From: Neofusicoccum parvum | Lineage: Eukaryota > Ascomycota > Dothideomycetes > Botryosphaeriales > Botryosphaeriaceae | Length of the DNA: 64,000 bases | Assembly (NCBI GenBank): GCA_020912385.1 | Contig: CP087210.1 | Coordinates: forward strand, 1,798,001 to 1,862,000 | Direction of reading: 5' to 3' | Part shown: positions 9,445-20,639 of the stretch, piece by piece | How positions within the stretch are numbered: position 1 is the first letter of the stretch | Layout: every line of letters starts with the position of its first letter | Translations under genes and position numbers: made by a program | Notes under the pieces: model-generated | The model's database searches: none | Seen by the model: the letters and a program-made list of their open reading frames with translations, nothing else | What the model was told of the DNA's origin: nothing

Positions 9445-12214
9445 TCACAACCCCACCTCCAAATCCCTCTCCCCGTCCCTCTCCTCCTCCACCCTCCGCC
9501 ACACCGCCCCCACCCTTGCCAGCACGCTCCCCCAAACGCTCTCGTCCCACTCGCCCGTCAACCCCGCAAAACACCACCTCGCGCCGTCCCTCGGAGGCTC
9601 CTGCCTCACCGTCACCAGCCCGTCAGGCGGCTGCCTCCTGCCCTCGTCCTCGCACTCCCACTGGCGCCACGCCAGGCGCTCCGTCACCTTGCCGGCGAAG
9701 GCGTCGAAGAAGGCCAGGCCGGCGACGCGGTGGCTGCGGGGCACGTAGTAGACCTCGACGGCGACGATCTCGACGGGCGGGCGGCCGCCGGCGCCGGGCG
9801 GGTGCCCGCTCAGCTCCAGGCTGGCCCACGACGGCCGGCCCGACGACAGCGTGTGGAAGCCGGGCGCGCCGGCGTGGTGCGTGCAGCCGTCCTCCTTCTC
9901 CGCCGCCGCCTTCTTCTTCGTCATCCGCTCGCCGTCGCCGGCGAAGCGGAACCCGATGCCGCCGATGGCGTGGGCGGACGCCTTGGAGAACCCGGACAGG
10001 CTGAGCACGTGGTGGTGGTACGAGTGCAGGCTCAGCCGCGCCAGCACGGGCGGCTCGTCGTCCGCGGCCGCAGCCGCGTCCGCGGCGGACGTTGTCCCTT
10101 CCTTGGCGGCCTCGCCGGACGGGTTGAGCGCCATGGCCAGCGACGTGAAGGCCTTGTACGAGCGGTGCGGGTGCGGCTCGTCGCCGACGAGCACGCAGGC
10201 CAGGTCGTCGCCGCGCGCGAAGGCCTGCGTCAGCCGCGCCGCCGCCGACGCCGGGAACGCCGTCGGCAGGGCGTCGTTGCGCAGCGGCACCGGAAGCCGC
10301 GCCGCGAGCACCTCCGGGTACGCGTAGTTGGGCCGCTTGAGCTTGGTGCGCTGGGTCAGGCTGCTGAAGTCGGCGTAGGCGAGGTCCGGGTGGGAGACGA
10401 GGCGGGCGGCCTGGGTTGGAGAGGTCAGTGTCGGATTTCTTTTTTTTTTTCCCCTTGCGAGTGAAAGAAGGGGAGGTGGAGGGAAGGTGGAGGGAAGTGG
10501 TTAGGACGACGACTCACCTCCTCCGTGATCAGCGTCATGGCCTGGCGGCAGAGGAGCCGCGCCTCGTTGAGGGCGACTGGGTCGACGGGCACTGGCTCGC
10601 GGCTTGTGTTCAGCTCTTTAAGGCTGCGGCCCTCGAGGATAAACGGGTCCTCGATGTCGAAGGTGTGCTTGCGCTCCTGCATGTCGGTGGCGAGAGTGCT
10701 CGGAGACCCAGGGGCGGAGGAGGACGAAGCCTTCCGCACCTCCGTCGGCGAGGCGTACAGGATGTCGTGTCCGTCGGGCAGGCTCCTGATCTTAGCCACG
10801 GGCTTCCTGGCTTGCCACTTCGAGGGGTCCTTGAGCACTGTTGCGGCGCCGGTCAGTGTGAGGTTCTTGCAGTCTGGTGAATGGGGCGACCTACTCCCGC
10901 CGATTTTCTTCCACAGCTTCTTGTACGCCATCAGCGCGTCGAACAGCTCCGCCGTGTACAGCGAGCACGGCGTGTAGTTCAGCTGCTGCAGGCGGCCCAC
11001 CCAGCCCTTCTCCTTGGCCTCCATGCGCCACTTCCACGCTTGGAAGCTGCGCAGGCTCTCGTACCGCGTCAGCACGGCGGCCGTCTTGGACGAGCTCCGC
11101 GCCACCATGGACGGGAAGGCGTTGGCCACGGCCACGACCGTGTTCAGCGTCCACGGCACCTCGGGCTTCTTGATGTCGCCGCCGCCGGTCCAGTTGACGC
11201 TGATGGTGATCTCCGTGTCCTGCAGCACCTCAGCGTGGCTGGAATCGACGCTCTCGGACGCGCCGACCGACACGGGCGTGGGCCCCACGGCCAGCGCCAG
11301 GTCGACGGCCTGCTTGACGCGCCGCAGCTTCGACCGGTCGGCCACCTGGATCGAGATGACGGCCGAGAACTCGCCGCCCTCGAGGAAGCCCGAGATGAAG
11401 GCGTCGCCGTACACGTCCGTGAAGTGCTCCGGCGGCATGTCGTCGACCGGGTTGAACGCCATGTCGCCGGCCGAGTGGTGGTGCGAGGAGGACAGGCAGT
11501 TCTCGTTGTTGACCTTGACCGACACGATGTAGTTTAACTGTGAATCGAGCACCTTGCCTTCGTTGACGAAGCCGGCCGAGGCGTTGCCGTGGATCGTGCC
11601 ATACTTTATGGACATGGCGGTTGAGATGTTCAGCGCGTCCATGATGTCGCTGACGTTGTCGATGGCGCGCGTGCTGTACGTCACAGTCTGGTTCGGAGGC
11701 GCGCCGTCCATGTCGGGGAGGGAGAAGACCGCCGTCTCAACGGAGTCATCGAAGTCAAGGATGGATGCTGCAGGCGATGGGAGGGCACGGTTCTGCAGCT
11801 CCCCAACTCCAGGGAGGTCGGCCACGTTCTGAGCATCGGCGGCTGACTTTCTTGGTGCGGGGCTCGGCGTTGAGGGCTCGCTCTGAATTTCTCCCTTGTT
11901 CGCCGGCGGAGGAGTGACTGGAGGTGTCACCACGGCAGGGACATCCTTCGTAGGAACAGCCAGAAGGGTATCGTTTTTGACTGCCTTTGGAGCAGCAAGC
12001 TTAGCGGCGGGCTGTGGTTTCTTGCTGATGGAGACTGCATTCTCTATGCGGATCTCCTGGGTATATGTGTTGAAGCCTTGGCCTGATGATCCGTTAGTGG
12101 AAAATGCTCACAATAGAGAGTGGTGCTAAAGAAAGGTTTGAGAAAGTAAAGGTAAAATAGAAAGAGATTCTTACCAAGGCGCATGGCATTGTCGTAAGGT
12201 GCCGTTAGTGACAT
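9445..12214 (-). CDS. Large fungal protein with MACPF-signature-like segment
   Basis: Three exons, 12214-12175, 12082-10518 and 10410-9445, give 856 aa. The introns (12083-12174, 92 bp; 10411-10517, 107 bp) have GT-AG ends. The N-terminus MSLTAPYDNAMRLGQGFNTY is characteristic of a family of ascomycete proteins with no assigned function. After a Pro/Ser/Thr-rich linker comes a beta-rich region (about 140-330) with SIKYGTIHGNASAGFVNEGK, LNYIVSVKVNNEN and VYGDAFISGFLEGGEF. The last resembles the 'Y-G-T-H-F/Y' signature of MACPF/SNTX-type pore-forming domains, but this is motif resemblance only. No signal peptide is seen, so it should be intracellular. The C-terminal third contains a His-rich YHHHVLSLSG segment and is unclassified. 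The splice model is well supported by reading phase and conserved termini; the functional reading is weak. Confidence 0.75.
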
Positions 12215-14269
12215 CTTGACTTGCAAAGTCCTTGTTGATTATAGAACTGAAGCGTCAAATCAACAGAAGCTAGAGAAGAAGGAGAAGAAAGATGAAGAGA
12301 CGAGAAGAGAAAAGGACACAATGTCAAGGAGAGGCCAACACCACATTCCGCCCCAACTCTCTCTACATATACTCTCGCCCTCCACCTACGCCCACCAGGC
12401 GTTACATCAACCGCAGCAGCCCAGTCACACCCTCCCCCTACCACATCTTCTCTTCACACGCAGCAACCCTTGACATGCACACACACACATATAGTCATCT
12501 GAAACCTCACTTCAGCACTTCGCGCCCTCGCCCTCCCCGAATTAGCAACACAAGACCCGGTCCCGAGGCTTGGGAGGAGGCGGCGTAGGTGTGCGGTGGT
12601 ACGAGGGAACCTTGTTCACCCGCGTGTGGCCACGGGATTTCCCCAAACGGGGGGGCAAAAAGAGCAGCCCGGTCGCCTGGAGCAGCAGCGCCTGCCCGGT
12701 TGCTGATGCATTTGCGGCTGGGCGGCAAGGCATTTCGCCCGACGCCCCAATCACGCCCGTCTCACGCAGAGAAGAGCTGGGGTGTGTGTGACGTGACGGG
12801 TTGGTTCTGCGGTTGCTGCGCCGCAGAGCCTCGCGAGTGTGAGTCCAAGACGGTCGTACGTAGCCGCTGTGCATGGGGGGGGACCAACGCCGCATCGCTG
12901 CATGAACAAAGAAGAAGATAAAGAAGAAGAAAAAAAATAGAAGAGTTTAAGTTCAGGCGAAGAGGCTGCAGCCTGCTGAAGCAAACGCAGTGCGTCTAAA
13001 CGCACCATGGACGAAGGTGTTGGCAAGCAAACTTGCGCTCGAGCTGTTCCCACGTGCGGCTCAAAGTCGCCCCAACGCTGACCCGGGTGGATCCCCCGGC
13101 CGCCAATTCCTGCAGCAAACACGCGTATCAAGCGCCGAGGCAGTGCTACTGGGCGTCCTCCGGTGTGGGACCTGACAGGAAGGCAACAGGTACCCCATGT
13201 ACTGCCCCGGGCCACCCACAGGCTGAGGTGAGATGCCTAGCGAGGGCAGCCTAACAAGATCGGGACGGTCGATGGTGGCTTTTCTGTCTCTCGGTTGGCG
13301 GCAGTCTGCAACAGCTACGTAGCCCGTACGACCGGAAACATAAGCCCGGCAAGGAGGAGGCAAAGCAGCCTGGGGTCTGAAGAAAACCAGAAGACGGACG
13401 CGGGGAGATGGTGTCTCGAGAGCCGGCCAGCGGCTCGCGAGCCAATAGCGAGCATCGCTTCGCTTCTATCAAAGCCATGGAACGTCGCGATGATTTGGCG
13501 CCCTCCTTACCACGATCGCGCGCGCCTATTCCCGGCTTTCCCGGAGCGGGGCCTTTTCGTCGCTGCGGCGTAGTTAAGGCGGCGGCTGTGGAGGCAGCGC
13601 AGGACTTGGCGCGCAGTACACCCCACGCGAGGCTGACCTTACTCAGCCTTTTCTTGGACCCTATCCGGGTTGCGTCATAAGAGGATGAAGGAATTTCCGT
13701 CACGAGGCGTGGAGGTTGAGTGACCGGGAAGGGTTAAGAGAAAGAAAAAGCAATATGTGGAGAAGATTTGCGGATCATTGAACCGAAGCAGAAAATGGTT
13801 GGGTATTCATAGGAGAGCACCCTGGGACTGGCCCCCAAGTGCAACCGAAAGCCAAGGACCAAGTCCATGGAAAGGATTGGGCTGAGAGATCGTCGGTTGC
13901 TTCTAAATGGAACCTTTCCCCGTAGGAGCAATCAATGTGCAGGCCAAACAACAGAGGATGCGGATGAGTTAAGCACATACGAGCGGCCGCTGCAAATAGC
14001 AGCTGCCTCCTGCCACCATCAAGGGCAAGAAGTATCAGCAGAGCATCTGAGTAGAGGCGACAACAAGGCTTTGACTCCTGCAATGGATAAACGCTCTAGA
14101 TAGTCCTTTTTTAGTCCGAAAAGCCGACGCCAAAGATGCTTACCGCTCCACAATCTCCCTACCCCAGCCATCCTCTCCCTAACCTCATGCACTTGGAAGC
14201 CTGAGGCAACCCGGGGCCCCAGCTGCTCTGGCGGGTGACCTGCTCGCACAACGTCTTCCCACGCCCGGC
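12215..14269. other. Intergenic region upstream of the MACPF-like gene
   Basis: About 2 kb, partly pyrimidine-rich just upstream of 12214 (TC-rich tracts typical of fungal promoters) and GC-rich at 12550-13700. No ORF with family resemblance was found. It also contains the 3' flank of the dsc2 gene. Confidence 0.5.
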
Positions 14270-15333
14270 CTATCCCTCGCCGCCAAATTGCCCCGCCAGC
14301 ATCCCGCCCAGCGTGCCCCTCCTCCTCGCATCCCCCTCCGCCTGCGCCGGCCCGCCCTCCCTGCCCGTCGCGGCGGCGGCGCCGTGCTCCCTCTCCATGC
14401 GCTGGCGCAAGCCCTCGAACTCCCTGTGGCCGGCGGCACCACCGCCGCCGCCGCCGCCGTTCGCGCCCGCCTCGGCCTTCCGCTCGCCGACGACCCAGGC
14501 CGGGACGCGCCAGCCGCTGGCCCACGGCAGCGCCTCGTTGCGCCACGCGTAGCCGACGCACCAGCCGACGCCGGCGGCAACGGCGGAGCCCGGCAGCGCC
14601 GACAGCGCCAGCTGCAGCGGCAGGAGGTAGTGCAGCGTCTTGGACGAGAGCGTGACGCTGACGTCGTCGAGCACGCCGCGGCCGCCGGATGCGGTGGTCG
14701 CGGTGGTCGTGTTGTTGTCCGCGGCCGACGGCGCCTTGGCCGCGAGCCGGTACCTGTAGGTGCGAGGGACGGAGACGTGGTACTGGGCGAGGATGGCGAA
14801 GAGGAGCGGCGTCGGCCCCGCGGGGAGGTAGTTTGCGTGGTTGAAGGTGAGCGGGCGGACGACGAGGGCGAGGATGAGCGGCGGCAGGAGGGTCGTGTAC
14901 GGCAGCGTGGAGATGACGAAGGACTGCGCGGGGAGGCCTGTTAGCTCGCGGGATCGGTTGCGGCGTGCGCGGATGGTGGCAGGACTCACGGCGAACTTGC
15001 GCGACCCCCACAGGCGCTCGATGACGCGGAGGTGGTAGAAGGTCATGGCGGCGAACAGCACCTCAGTGGAATTGGCGAAGCAGGCCTGCGCTCTCTGCTT
15101 AGCTCTGTGCTCCTCGGCATACCTTGCCATGGCCTCTGTGCGCCACCGGGGCTTTGCGTCCGTACCTGCCATGTCAACAGGCGCCAGAACTGGCGGTGCA
15201 CCCACAGGTGCGGGACAACCTGGATGTACAGAAGGTACTGCGAGTCGGTTATGCTGGCCAGGAAGGCAGCAGCCACGGTGTAGAAGACGAGGAACTTCGT
15301 GACGGGCGCATTGGTGAAGCCGGAGGTGAGCAT
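14270..15333 (-). CDS. dsc2: DSC E3 ubiquitin ligase complex subunit 2 (rhomboid-like)
   Basis: Three exons, 15333-15166, 15085-14990 and 14923-14270, give 305 aa; the introns of 80 and 66 bp are GT-AG and phase 0. Dsc2 is a catalytically dead rhomboid-like, multi-span protein of the Golgi/ER DSC ligase. It takes part in SREBP activation under hypoxia or sterol limitation and in membrane-protein quality control. Diagnostic segments are the N-terminus MLTSGFTNAPVTKFLV, VVPHLWVHRQFWRLLTWQ, ANSTEVLFAAMTFYHLRVIE ending in RLWGSRKFA, and FVISTLPYTTLLPPL with LNYLPAGPTP-type spacing (here NHANYLPAGPTPLLFAILAQ). No rhomboid Ser/His dyad is seen. The C-terminus is a Gly/Ala-rich linker ending in GTLGGMLAGQFGGEG. 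I cannot make out a clear UBA domain, so the tail may be shorter than in some relatives. Confidence 0.88.
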
Positions 15334-15926
15334 TGTTGCTCGCGCCGAAGCATTGCTGGAGTGCGGTGGGAAGCTGGTGGTGAGAGCTACGTAGCGTGTT
15401 GGAGCTGCGACCCGCCGACCGGGGGCTCGCGGATCATCCTGCACGTGCGCCGCGACAAACCCCCATCACATGCCAAGAGCGCGCAAAGAACTCAGAAGGC
15501 AGTACGAACACAAAGTGTGTATAGTGAAACCATGCGTTCGCCGGCATCCGTGGACGGCATGTTGCACTAGCTGAAAGGCGTCCCAGCATATGCCTCCACT
15601 CCCTAATCCATACCCTGTCCCGTCCGACCACCAGCACGGTCACAGCGAGGAGAAAATGTTCGCGAGGATTCAAAATTGGCACTATTAGTCTATCTGGGGT
15701 TGTTGCGTATGATGCAGCAATAAACAGCACAGCAAGTTGCTTTTGTTATCCGTGTAGAAACTCCTTGGTCCCATCCGATGTCCGTTTTCCCATCCCGCGC
15801 CATTCTCTCCCTTAACAGAAATAACAGGGTATAGAAAGAAAAGCAGCCGCTCGCTGCCGAAACCGATTGATCATGCAAGCGCTCTCCCCAAAGCCATCGC
15901 TAAACACCGTGTCGAATGCATCGTCC
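15334..15926. other. Intergenic region
   Basis: About 590 bp between the dsc2 start and the stop of the CM1-motif gene, both on the minus strand. It should include the dsc2 promoter and the 3' UTR of the neighbour. Nothing else is seen. Confidence 0.5.
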
Positions 15927-17531
15927 CTATCTCCTGCCCCTCGGGACGTCATCCAACCCGTCTCCGTTAAAGAACAAATCCCGCCCGAAACCGTACTTGC
16001 CACCGGTGCCTGGCCATTGTGGATACTGGCCAGGTCGGTATTCGGTAGGAATAGTGGGTGCCTCGCTTGCCGTTGGCGTCGTTAAATCCTCGTCTTCGAA
16101 TTGTGTCATGTCGCTCCTCGTGTCTTTGTTGTCGTCGTTGAGCACCGACCCTTCTGGGTGCTCCGAGTCCACTACGCTGTCAACATCATCCCCACAGTCA
16201 TGGTAGGAGCCATGCGGAGAAGGAGAAGCGGGAGAACGTGAGCGTCGGCCGGACCGCTCGTACGTGGTAGCTGGAAGGCGCTGAGACGGGCTCAGATCGA
16301 AATCCGGCGTGGTATCTGAAGGAGCTCGAATGCTATCTGAGAGCGCAGGGGAGTCTTCCTCCCGTTCGCCATCAAGATAAACGCTTCGCAAGCCTCGGGA
16401 TTGGTTTGAACTGGATGTCTTGACCGAAGCGCGGTCCATCTGCGGGCTTCCTGAGGAGCGCCGAAGCGTGCGCCTACGTCGCACCGGCGAGAAACGGCTC
16501 GCATCCACATCATCTATGGCGGATTCTGAAGCATTGGCGGTCGTTGCACGCTCTCGAAGGTGGTTCATGCGCATCTCCCCGGCAGACATGGTACGAACAA
16601 GTCTGCTATATCGTGGGTTGAGTGGACGTGACGAGGCCAGGTCGGGCAAAGTATCTCGACGCTCTGGGGATGGAGGCGCCGTATCATAGCCATCCCGTAG
16701 AGCCCCGCGCTGACGTGTTGGTGGTCTGCTGAACTCCTCGTTCGACCTCGCTACAGCGGACTCGGTCCCGGCGCTGAAGTAAGAAGAGTCGCAACGTCGT
16801 GGAGAAGCTTTATATTTGGCGAGCTCCGCTTCAAGGCTCTGCATCCGACGCTCGGATTCGAGGTACATGTCAAGAGCCTCCTTGATGGCGACGTCGCGCT
16901 TCTCCAGTTCCGCGAAGACTTCTCCATTCATTCTCCAGGAGTCTCTCAGCTTCTGCTCGCAAGCATCGTTGGACTGCTGAAGCTCTTCGACTCGGTCGCA
17001 GAGAACGGCATTCTCTTCGTGCAGCTCATCTCGCTCTTCTTCGATCGCCTGCAGGGTGTCGATCTTCTCCAAAGCCTCTTCCAGTTCAGTCTCCAGCCGA
17101 TGACCCCGCTCCTCGACGAGAGTGAGGCGCAGTTTGAGGTCGAAGTTGTCTTTGCTCATCTTGTCCATGCTTGTCTGCTGCTCGCGCGACCCCATGCTGT
17201 AGCTTTGAGACCTGGAAGGGTTGCCGCCAGCATATTGTGAAGCTGCGCTCGAGACGCGACTGGCCTGACCACGTTGTCTGCGGCGGTTTTTCTTGTGGTC
17301 CTCCTCGGATTCGAATATGTAATCATCCATTCCCCGCACAGGCTTGGGTTCGGAGAGACTGAGCTGACGGAGAGAATCATCGGTCATCCCGAGATCCTCG
17401 CGCCGCTCGCGAAGCTTCTGGCGAAGGTATTCCGACTTCGGCTGGGCCGTGGTCGGACTGGGGAGCAGAGCGTCTCGAGTTGGAGTGTGCAGAGCGCCGT
17501 GCTCATAGTTGAAAGAAACGGGTTGGTCCAT
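15927..17531 (-). CDS. Coiled-coil protein with centrosomin-type CM1 motif
   Basis: A single-exon 534-aa ORF. Residues ~122-160 (SMDKMSKDNFDLKLRLTLVE followed by an ELEEALEKIDTL coiled coil) match the centrosomin N-terminal motif 1. In Cnn/Mto1/Pcp1-type proteins this motif recruits the gamma-tubulin complex to spindle pole bodies or cytoplasmic organising centres. The coiled coil runs to about residue 245. The C-terminal half is Ser/Arg/Asp-rich and disordered, with many SP/TP sites. The last residues (GKYGFGRDLFFNGDGLDD) look like a conserved tail. At 534 aa it is much shorter than ApsB or Mto1, so it may be a separate small CM1 paralogue or a truncated relative. The role in microtubule nucleation is inferred from the motif alone. 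Confidence 0.8.
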   Translation of the reverse strand: MDQPVSFNYEHGALHTPTRDALLPSPTTAQPKSEYLRQKLRERREDLGMTDDSLRQLSLSEPKPVRGMDDYIFESEEDHKKNRRRQRGQASRVSSAASQYAGGNPSRSQSYSMGSREQQTSMDKMSKDNFDLKLRLTLVEERGHRLETELEEALEKIDTLQAIEEERDELHEENAVLCDRVEELQQSNDACEQKLRDSWRMNGEVFAELEKRDVAIKEALDMYLESERRMQSLEAELAKYKASPRRCDSSYFSAGTESAVARSNEEFSRPPTRQRGALRDGYDTAPPSPERRDTLPDLASSRPLNPRYSRLVRTMSAGEMRMNHLRERATTANASESAIDDVDASRFSPVRRRRTLRRSSGSPQMDRASVKTSSSNQSRGLRSVYLDGEREEDSPALSDSIRAPSDTTPDFDLSPSQRLPATTYERSGRRSRSPASPSPHGSYHDCGDDVDSVVDSEHPEGSVLNDDNKDTRSDMTQFEDEDLTTPTASEAPTIPTEYRPGQYPQWPGTGGKYGFGRDLFFNGDGLDDVPRGRR

Positions 17532-19253
17532 GCTGAAAGGCCACGCTGGTGAAGGCGGGCGCTGGCGGGGTGCGGAAGGAGCGACGAGAAAGAAAGGTCA
17601 AGACGATTTTAAGCTGAGACACGCCTGCGGTTTCTGCAGTCGAAAGTGGTCAGTAAGACAGGCGCAGACGACGCGTGCGACGGTGGTTGGGCAGGTTGAA
17701 TGCCGGCCAGCCGCCTGCAATGCGCTGCTTTGTTGGACGACTTACAGAGCTGCGTACCACGGCGAAGCGAAGGCAAGCGAGAGTGGTTGGCCGGGGCGCG
17801 CGCGGGTGTCGGCATTCTCAACAGCGCGCAGGTGCGTGTGCATGCGAGAGAACAAGAGAGATAACGGTGGTGGAGGTGAAAGTTTAACTCAGTCGCGGGC
17901 GAGCGAGCGACCTGGTCTGGTGTGGTTGCGACCGACGCAGCGGGCGAGGGTGTGTTTGATCTTAGCGACCCGCTAGACTAGGTGCTATAGTTGGGCTTCC
18001 ACGGCTAATAGCAGGGCGGGAAGTCGCTCGCAAGCACTTCAGAGGGCTTGGTGGGCTCCATTGCGATAGGGGTCCGGAGTTGGGCGGCGGGGCGCGGCGT
18101 CGGCGACAAAGGGCGCGCGGACAAAGGCAGCGGGTTCAGGAGAGGCACGACGCCGGAGGACAGCGGGCAGCAGGCCGACGGCAGGAATGGGAGGGCAGGT
18201 GAGGGCAGAAAGGCTTGTCTGGGGAGCTGGGCAGGTGTTATTTTGGATTTGAAGGAAGCAGTCGCGTGGGACGGCGCAAATTCGCCAGCGGAGCTAAATA
18301 TTTCAGCGGGTCCAGGTGTCCAGCTCTGCCCCTTTCCGGCACTCCGCTGCCTCCGCAAAAATCTCTAAGGATCGGCCGTTGGGCGGGCACGGCGCATCCG
18401 GTTGCCTGGGCAGTCGCGCCAAACTGCCTTTCGGATCCACAGGGGACCCGGGAGCTTGCGCTGATTGCCGCTGCTTAGTGGCAAGGCAGCTCTTCCGAGA
18501 GGCCAGCCGGTCCAGCCCTGCCCGGCCCACGCACTCTTCGTGCCGCCTGGCAGTTCCCAAACGCTTCTGCAGCGCCGTCCAAGCCATCCTTCGCGCTCCG
18601 AGCAGAGGCGAGGGCTGCCTCAAGGGCGACGTCGTCGCGCCGTCCCCGACTTCGTGTCGCATTCCACGTCAGCTGCACCCGGCGACGCCGGCCTGTCGTG
18701 CGACGGCCGCCGAATCGCGAGCTCCCCACTGTCCGAGCAGAGATCAGAGCCTCTCCCGGATCCATGGTCGCCAGCGGCCTTCCCGCAAGCGGCGTGCCCA
18801 CGCTTCCCCGCTACGCCCAGCATGCGTCTAGCCCTTCTGCGCAGATGGTGGGCAGGATCAAGCACACATCCCGCGTCCTGCCCTTGTCGGAGCCCGGCCC
18901 AGCTTCCTCAGCGCTGCTGCGCTGTCAGCGCGGCGTCTGTGTTGCCGTGGCCTTCAGCGCCTATTCTACTGCGCGCCCCGGCCGACCACCAGTCGAGAAC
19001 CGATCGCCGCAGCTGATGCCAAACCTGTTGGGCATCACAGGAACTGCGGCAACAGCAACTCTGCCTTGCCCACTCCCGGTAAAAAGTCTTTGTTGACGAT
19101 AGGGTTTTAAAGTTGGCGGGGCAAGGCTCCTGCCGGCGCCCCCCGTGTGCATGAAATTGCCCATTTCTTTGTTTTGCGCAGGAATGCGGAGGATTACCAT
19201 TACTATGTCTATTTTTGCATGCAGTCGTGGGGTACAGTGCGTCAGATCGAAGA
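17532..19253. other. Intergenic region
   Basis: About 1.7 kb between the CM1-motif gene and the erg27 stop. GC-rich ORFs on the plus strand (18.3-19.6 kb) partly overlap the erg27 coding strand and are shadows. I see no independent gene. Confidence 0.5.
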
Positions 19254-20639
19254 TCAAACCGCATTTCCGACTCTCCTTTCCCACTGCTCCCTCAATTCCT
19301 CCATTTCGCTCCAGCAATCTCTTCCCAGCTGTTCGAACTTCTCCCGCTCTCCCTCTTTCAAATCGACGGCGCCTGGCTTCCGTCCTTTCCTATTTGTGGC
19401 TTCTCCGAGGATGCCACCCCAACCCCAACCCTCAACTTCTGTACGCGATACCCTCTCGTGGCCTGCACGGTCCGTAGAGCTTCCCCATTTGCCCTTCCCT
19501 TCGCGCTCCTCTGCGTTATCGAGTGTCTCCTGCGGGGCCAGCGCCAGCCAGACTGGCGCAACGGCCGCTGGGTATGGGCGCACAGGGTGCCATATGCTGC
19601 CCAGCCAGCGAGCGACGTAAGCTGCGAGCATCCACACGTAGGTCAACAGCCAAGGGAATGGCAGCGGGAAGATTCCCGTGATGACTATGCCCGGGTGCGA
19701 GAGATACATGCGTGGCTTCTTCTCCGCTGTTACCTCGCCTGCTGCTTGATTGCCAGCAGATACGTAACGTGAGGTCCAGGGGCTCGTGGATGGCATATCG
19801 AAGGTCAGGGCGAGGATGTCCGTCAGGCGTTTCGAGGACTCGTACGGCTGGTCGGACTTGATGCCCTGGAAGTCGGCAAAGGAGAATTCTGACGCGTAGG
19901 CCTCAAGGCTGGATACCCAGATGATGCGGCCGCTGTCAGGACGGGCAGCCGAGAGCAGCGGAGCGCAGTAGTGCCCTAGCAGATAATGGCCAAACACATT
20001 TGCACAGAAGATCTCACCAAGCGGCGGCTCTGCAGCATTGGCGTCCCGATGGCCATTTCCAGAGCCATTGCAGGTGGCGCCGTCGGAGCTCTTCGCCGAA
20101 ATTTGCGGTTTGTTGAGCATGCCAATAGTGGCCTTCTTGAAGCCAACAGGCCAGGTGTTGGAGGCCACCCAGTCCGTGAGGATCTTGTAGATGGCCCAAG
20201 GCCAGTTGATACCGGTCCATCCACCTATTCCCGCGTTGAATATCATGGCGTCCAGCTTAGGGATCGCGCTCCTCAGCCTGGCGGCGCATTGCTGCACTGA
20301 GACAATGGCGCTGAGGTCGAGGATCTCGGGCTGGAATCGAACGCGTTTCTGGAGGACCATGCTGATGCCGGGGAAGGATTTCTCAGCTTTCCTCGAGGCT
20401 TTCTGGAGGTGGGCCTCCAGCAGCCTCACCGTGTCGTCGCATTTGCGGCGGCTGCGCGTGGTGGGGATGAGGACGAGGGTCTGGGACTGCGGACGGGTCT
20501 GCAGGAACTCATCGATAAGGCGGCAGCAGATAGCGAAGCCAATGCCGCTGCAAAGCGCGTCAATACGAGGCGGGTGGATCGTTCAGCGGAGCACACACCT
20601 GTTGGCACCGGTCACAAGGACATAGTAGTTGTCGTCCAT
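19254..20639 (-). CDS. erg27: 3-keto-steroid reductase Erg27
   Basis: Two exons, 20639-20599 and 20547-19254, with a 51-bp GT-AG intron (20548-20598), give 444 aa. The split codon restores the nucleotide-binding motif TGANSGIG at residues 10-17. It is a short-chain dehydrogenase of ergosterol synthesis that reduces the C3 ketone during C4 demethylation, working with Erg25, Erg26 and Erg28 at the ER and lipid droplets. Visible motifs are NAGIGGW in the central fold, WVSSLEAYA, and the catalytic YESSK. A hydrophobic segment near FPLPFPWLLTYVWMLAAYVA could anchor it to the membrane. The long insert after NAGIGGW (about 60 residues, with NGSGNG) and the charged C-terminus are usual in fungal Erg27. 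It lies about 4 kb from dsc2, which also belongs to sterol homeostasis; the linkage may be chance. Confidence 0.92.

Noticed and set aside
9208..10464. A 418-codon plus-strand ORF
   Set aside because: It lies antisense to the third exon of the MACPF-like gene and is Arg/Pro/Ala-rich, as expected for the complement of GC-rich coding sequence. The minus strand has conserved splice-joined protein.
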